Below, piece by piece: positions 61,817-64,000 of a stretch of 64,000 nt of DNA. A program made the translations under genes and the position numbers. The stretch comes from Actinacidiphila glaucinigra (GTDB lineage: Bacteria; Actinomycetota; Actinomycetes; Streptomycetales; Streptomycetaceae): contig NZ_FZOF01000018.1 of NCBI RefSeq assembly GCF_900188405.1, positions 64,750 to 128,749 of the forward strand. The letters are read 5' to 3'. The number at the start of each line of letters is the position of its first letter. Position 1 is the first letter of the stretch. The notes under the pieces are model-generated. The model saw nothing but the letters and a program-made list of their open reading frames with translations. It did no database searches and was not told where the DNA came from.

Positions 61817-62056
61817 GTGGCCGAGAGCACGATCGGATCGCCGTTGGCCAACGGGAAGAAGCCGCAGCTTGATCTGGCCAACGCAACATGGCAGTCGAGC
61901 AGCCAGGGCACGGGAGACGTCCAGATCGCCTTCGTCGAGGGCTATATCGCCATGAGGGACGGCCGGAGCCCCGAGGGCCCCTCGCTGATCTTCACCCCGG
62001 CGGAGTGGCGGGCCTTCGTCCTCGGGGCCCGCGACGGCGAGTTCGACCTCACCTGA
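61817..62056 (+). CDS. DUF397 domain-containing small protein
   Basis: 79 residues from GTG 61817 with a GGAGGAG site. WQSSSQGTGDVQIAFVEGYI, AMRDGRSPEGPSLIFTPAEW, RAFVLGARDGEF are the DUF397 signature (BldB-associated pairing). DUF397 genes usually accompany a Scr1-type XRE regulator; none is present next to it here, so it is an orphan copy. A role in the antirepressor-type signalling network is known only for a few members. Confidence 0.85.
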   Translation: MAESTIGSPLANGKKPQLDLANATWQSSSQGTGDVQIAFVEGYIAMRDGRSPEGPSLIFTPAEWRAFVLGARDGEFDLT

Positions 62057-62440
62057 CGGAACCTCACGGGTGCGCCGGCGGCCCGCCCCCGCCTTTGGCG
62101 GCGAGCCGCCGGCGCACCCGGCCGGGAGCCGGCGCGCAGGCCGTGTCCGCCGGCCGGCCGCGCCCGTTGTGCGCCCCCTTGCACATGTATCTGACGGGCC
62201 GTTATGTCATCGCCGCGAGGCATGTGCCACAGGCATCGCGGCGGCGCGTTCCCGCATGTGGGCGCACCTGATCGAGCACAGTCGATCATTCCGCGGACGA
62301 TTTTGAACAGCCGTCACCAGTTCGCATTTATCCACTCACGCAGGGTCCCCGGTGGCGTACGCTGAGGTGCCAACGGACAGGTGTCCGAGTAACACCGGCG
62401 CGCTCCCGGCGCGCGCCGGATCAGGGGCAGGGGGTGCACT
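62057..62440. other. 384-bp intergenic region before the LuxR gene
   Basis: No gene is apparent. It is less GC-rich near 62170-62400 than its surroundings and must hold the promoter of the LuxR-type gene. TTGCAC-N17-TTATGT occurs at about 62176-62204 and resembles a sigma-70 -35/-10 pair, but lies far from the start. No strong inverted repeat or riboswitch was recognised. Confidence 0.4.
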
Positions 62441-64000
62441 ATGGCGCGGCGCACACCGAAGTCCCGGAGGCCGCTCCTCGAACGCGAGGCCGAACTCGTG
62501 GCCGTCGACGAGGCGCTGGCCGAACTCACGGGCATACGGACCGAAGGGGGCCACCCCCGCAGCGGCACACGGCGTGGCGGCGTGCTGGCCTTCGCCGCCC
62601 CCGCGGGCCTCGGCAAGACGACCCTGCTCGCGGAGACCCGGCGCCGTGCCTCCGCCCTCGGCTGCACCGTCCTGTACGCCCGCGGCGGGGACCAGGAACA
62701 GGGCGTCGCCTTCCACGTGGCCCGCCAACTGCTCCAGCCCCAGCTCGCCGGAGCCGGCGACGAGGTGCTCCGCTCCACCCTCGGCAGCTGGTACGGCATC
62801 GTCGGCCCCGCCCTGGGACTGTGCACCGACGGCGCGGGCGCGCCCCCCGACCCGCAGGGCCTCGCGGACGGACTCGACTGGGTGCTCACCCACATCGCCG
62901 TCCGGCGGGCCCCGGTGGTCCTCGTGCTCGACGACGCCCACTGGGCCGACCCCGAGTCCCTGGGCTGGCTGGCCGCCTTCGCGCCCCGCGCCGAGGAACT
63001 CCCGATGCTCCTCGTCGTGGCCTACCGTCCCGACGAACTCCCCGCCCAGGCCGAGGCGTTCCGCGGGCTGCCCGACCGCTCCGGCACCCGTCCGCTGGGC
63101 CTGGAACCGCTCAGCGCGGCCGCCATCGGCCGGCTCGTCCGCGAGACCGTGGGCGAACACGCCGACGAGGCCTTCTGCCGCGAGGCCTGGGCCGTCACCG
63201 CCGGCAACCCCTTCGAGGCCGTGGAGCTCACCGCCAAGGTCCTCGACCGCGCACTGCGGCCCGACGAGTCCAGTGCGCACCTCCTGCGCGACCTCGCCGC
63301 CGCCGCCAAGGGCAGCGGACTCATCGCCCGCCTGGAGCGCCTGGGCACCTCCACCGTCCGCATGGCGTGGGCCGCCGCCGTCCTCGGCACGTCCATCTCG
63401 CCGGCGATCGCCGCGAGCGTGGCGGGCCTGGGCGGCGAGGAGGCCGCCGACGCCGCGGACCGGCTGCGCAAGGCCCGCATCCTCACGGGCAGTGACGTGC
63501 TGGAGTTCGTCCACCCCCTCATCGCCACCGCGGTGTACCGGGCGATCCCCGACGCCGTCCGGGTCGCCCTGCACGGCCAGGCCGCCTGGTCCGTCGTGGA
63601 CGCCGGGCTCGGCCCCTCCGCGGCCGCCCGCCACCTGCTGGAGACCCACCCCGAGGGCGACCCCTGGGTCGTCACCCAACTGCGCCAGGCCGCCCGGGAC
63701 ACCGCGCGGGCCGGCGCCCCCGACGCGGCCCGCCGCTACCTCGCGCGGGCGCTGCGCGAGCCGCCGCCCTTCGAGGACCGGGCGGCCGTGCTCTTCGAAC
63801 TGGGCTGCTCCTCCCTGCTCACCGAGCCGGCCACCACCGTCAACCACCTGCGTGCCGCGCTCGAGGAGCCGATCGTCGACCCGGCGATGCGGGACGCGAT
63901 CACCTACCGGCTCTCCCAGGCGCTGGCCCACTCCGACCGGCTCGGCGAGGCCGCGGACACCGTCGGGCAGGCCGCCCGTACCGCCACCAACGCGCGGGCC
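62441..64000 (+). CDS. Large ATP-binding LuxR-family regulator, N-terminal part (3' cut by window edge)
   Basis: 520 residues are visible with no stop. Walker A APAGLGKTTLL (53-63), LVLDDAHWADPESLGWLAAF (Walker B plus AAA_16), RPLGLEPLSAAAIGRLVRET and a helical TPR-like region (AAWSVVDAGLGPSAAARHLL, ARRYLARALREPP) are typical of the MalT/LAL class, usually 900 or more residues with a C-terminal LuxR HTH outside this window. Members are pathway-specific activators in actinomycetes. ATG 62441; upstream gap is 384 bp. Confidence 0.88.
   Translation, partial: MARRTPKSRRPLLEREAELVAVDEALAELTGIRTEGGHPRSGTRRGGVLAFAAPAGLGKTTLLAETRRRASALGCTVLYARGGDQEQGVAFHVARQLLQPQLAGAGDEVLRSTLGSWYGIVGPALGLCTDGAGAPPDPQGLADGLDWVLTHIAVRRAPVVLVLDDAHWADPESLGWLAAFAPRAEELPMLLVVAYRPDELPAQAEAFRGLPDRSGTRPLGLEPLSAAAIGRLVRETVGEHADEAFCREAWAVTAGNPFEAVELTAKVLDRALRPDESSAHLLRDLAAAAKGSGLIARLERLGTSTVRMAWAAAVLGTSISPAIAASVAGLGGEEAADAADRLRKARILTGSDVLEFVHPLIATAVYRAIPDAVRVALHGQAAWSVVDAGLGPSAAARHLLETHPEGDPWVVTQLRQAARDTARAGAPDAARRYLARALREPPPFEDRAAVLFELGCSSLLTEPATTVNHLRAALEEPIVDPAMRDAITYRLSQALAHSDRLGEAADTVGQAARTATNARA

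Overview
The window is about 73% GC with actinobacterial codon bias, GTG/TTG starts and many ATGA/GTGA stop-start overlaps. Gene content (F420-type LLM oxidoreductases, mutA-mutB-meaB, an orphan DUF397 gene, C-minus L33/L31 ribosomal paralogues, SPW-repeat and TIGR03086 proteins, a giant LuxR-type ATPase) points to Streptomyces or a close relative. No rRNA, tRNA, CRISPR array, prophage or insertion sequence was seen. Both edges cut genes.

Layout. 1-3.7 kb: tail of an LLM oxidoreductase, an NCS1 nucleobase/hydantoin permease and a PucR regulator. 3.7-11.9 kb: an L-fucose-type oxidative catabolism block (lactonase, mutarotase, aldo/keto reductase dehydrogenase, SDR dehydrogenase, enolase-superfamily dehydratase) divergent from a three-gene sugar ABC importer, with three similar imperfect palindromes in the shared promoter. 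12-17.2 kb: deaminase, LLM oxidoreductase, AsnC regulator, NTF2-like protein, Tat-exported phospholipase C and a K+ channel. 17.4-22.5 kb: methylmalonyl-CoA mutase (mutA, mutB) and its GTPase meaB. 23-31.7 kb: secreted GDPD, regulators, a 2,4-dienoyl-CoA reductase, a deleted kstD remnant, a SpoIIE phosphatase and zinc-free L33/L31. 31.8-37.2 kb: dihydroxyacetone kinase dhaKLM, a GntR regulator and 5-oxoprolinase pxpABC. 37.2-45.6 kb: a FadE26-like acyl-CoA dehydrogenase, a fluoride exporter operon crcB-DUF190-crcB, a DUF2236 protein and a Ser/Thr kinase with TPR repeats. 45.7-55.8 kb: mixed metabolism, including a cysteine dioxygenase-rhodanese pair with a possible leader peptide, and a phosphotransferase gene whose 3' end is repeated in tandem. 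55.9-61.7 kb: a sterol side-chain module. 61.8-64 kb: DUF397 and LuxR.

The most interesting theme is a dispersed steroid-catabolism signature. fadD19, echA19, a DUF35 protein, ltp4 and ltp3 at 55.9-61.7 kb reproduce the order of Mycobacterium tuberculosis Rv3515c-Rv3516 and Rv3521-Rv3523, the genes linked to C24-branched sterol side chains. A FadE26-like dehydrogenase and a FadH-like reductase lie elsewhere in the window. All three loci carry a 14-bp site of the form TnnAACnnGTTnnA, the published KstR pattern. A second dyad, TCTGAC-N5-RTCAGA, occurs at three places: beside fadD19, before a flavoprotein plus acyl-CoA ligase operon, and before a kstD gene that has lost its whole middle. This suggests a sterol side-chain regulon that persists while ring degradation has been lost, at least at this kstD locus. 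Methylmalonyl-CoA mutase could absorb propionyl-CoA released from side chains.

All family names come from recognising motifs and sequence similarity by eye; no database search was run.
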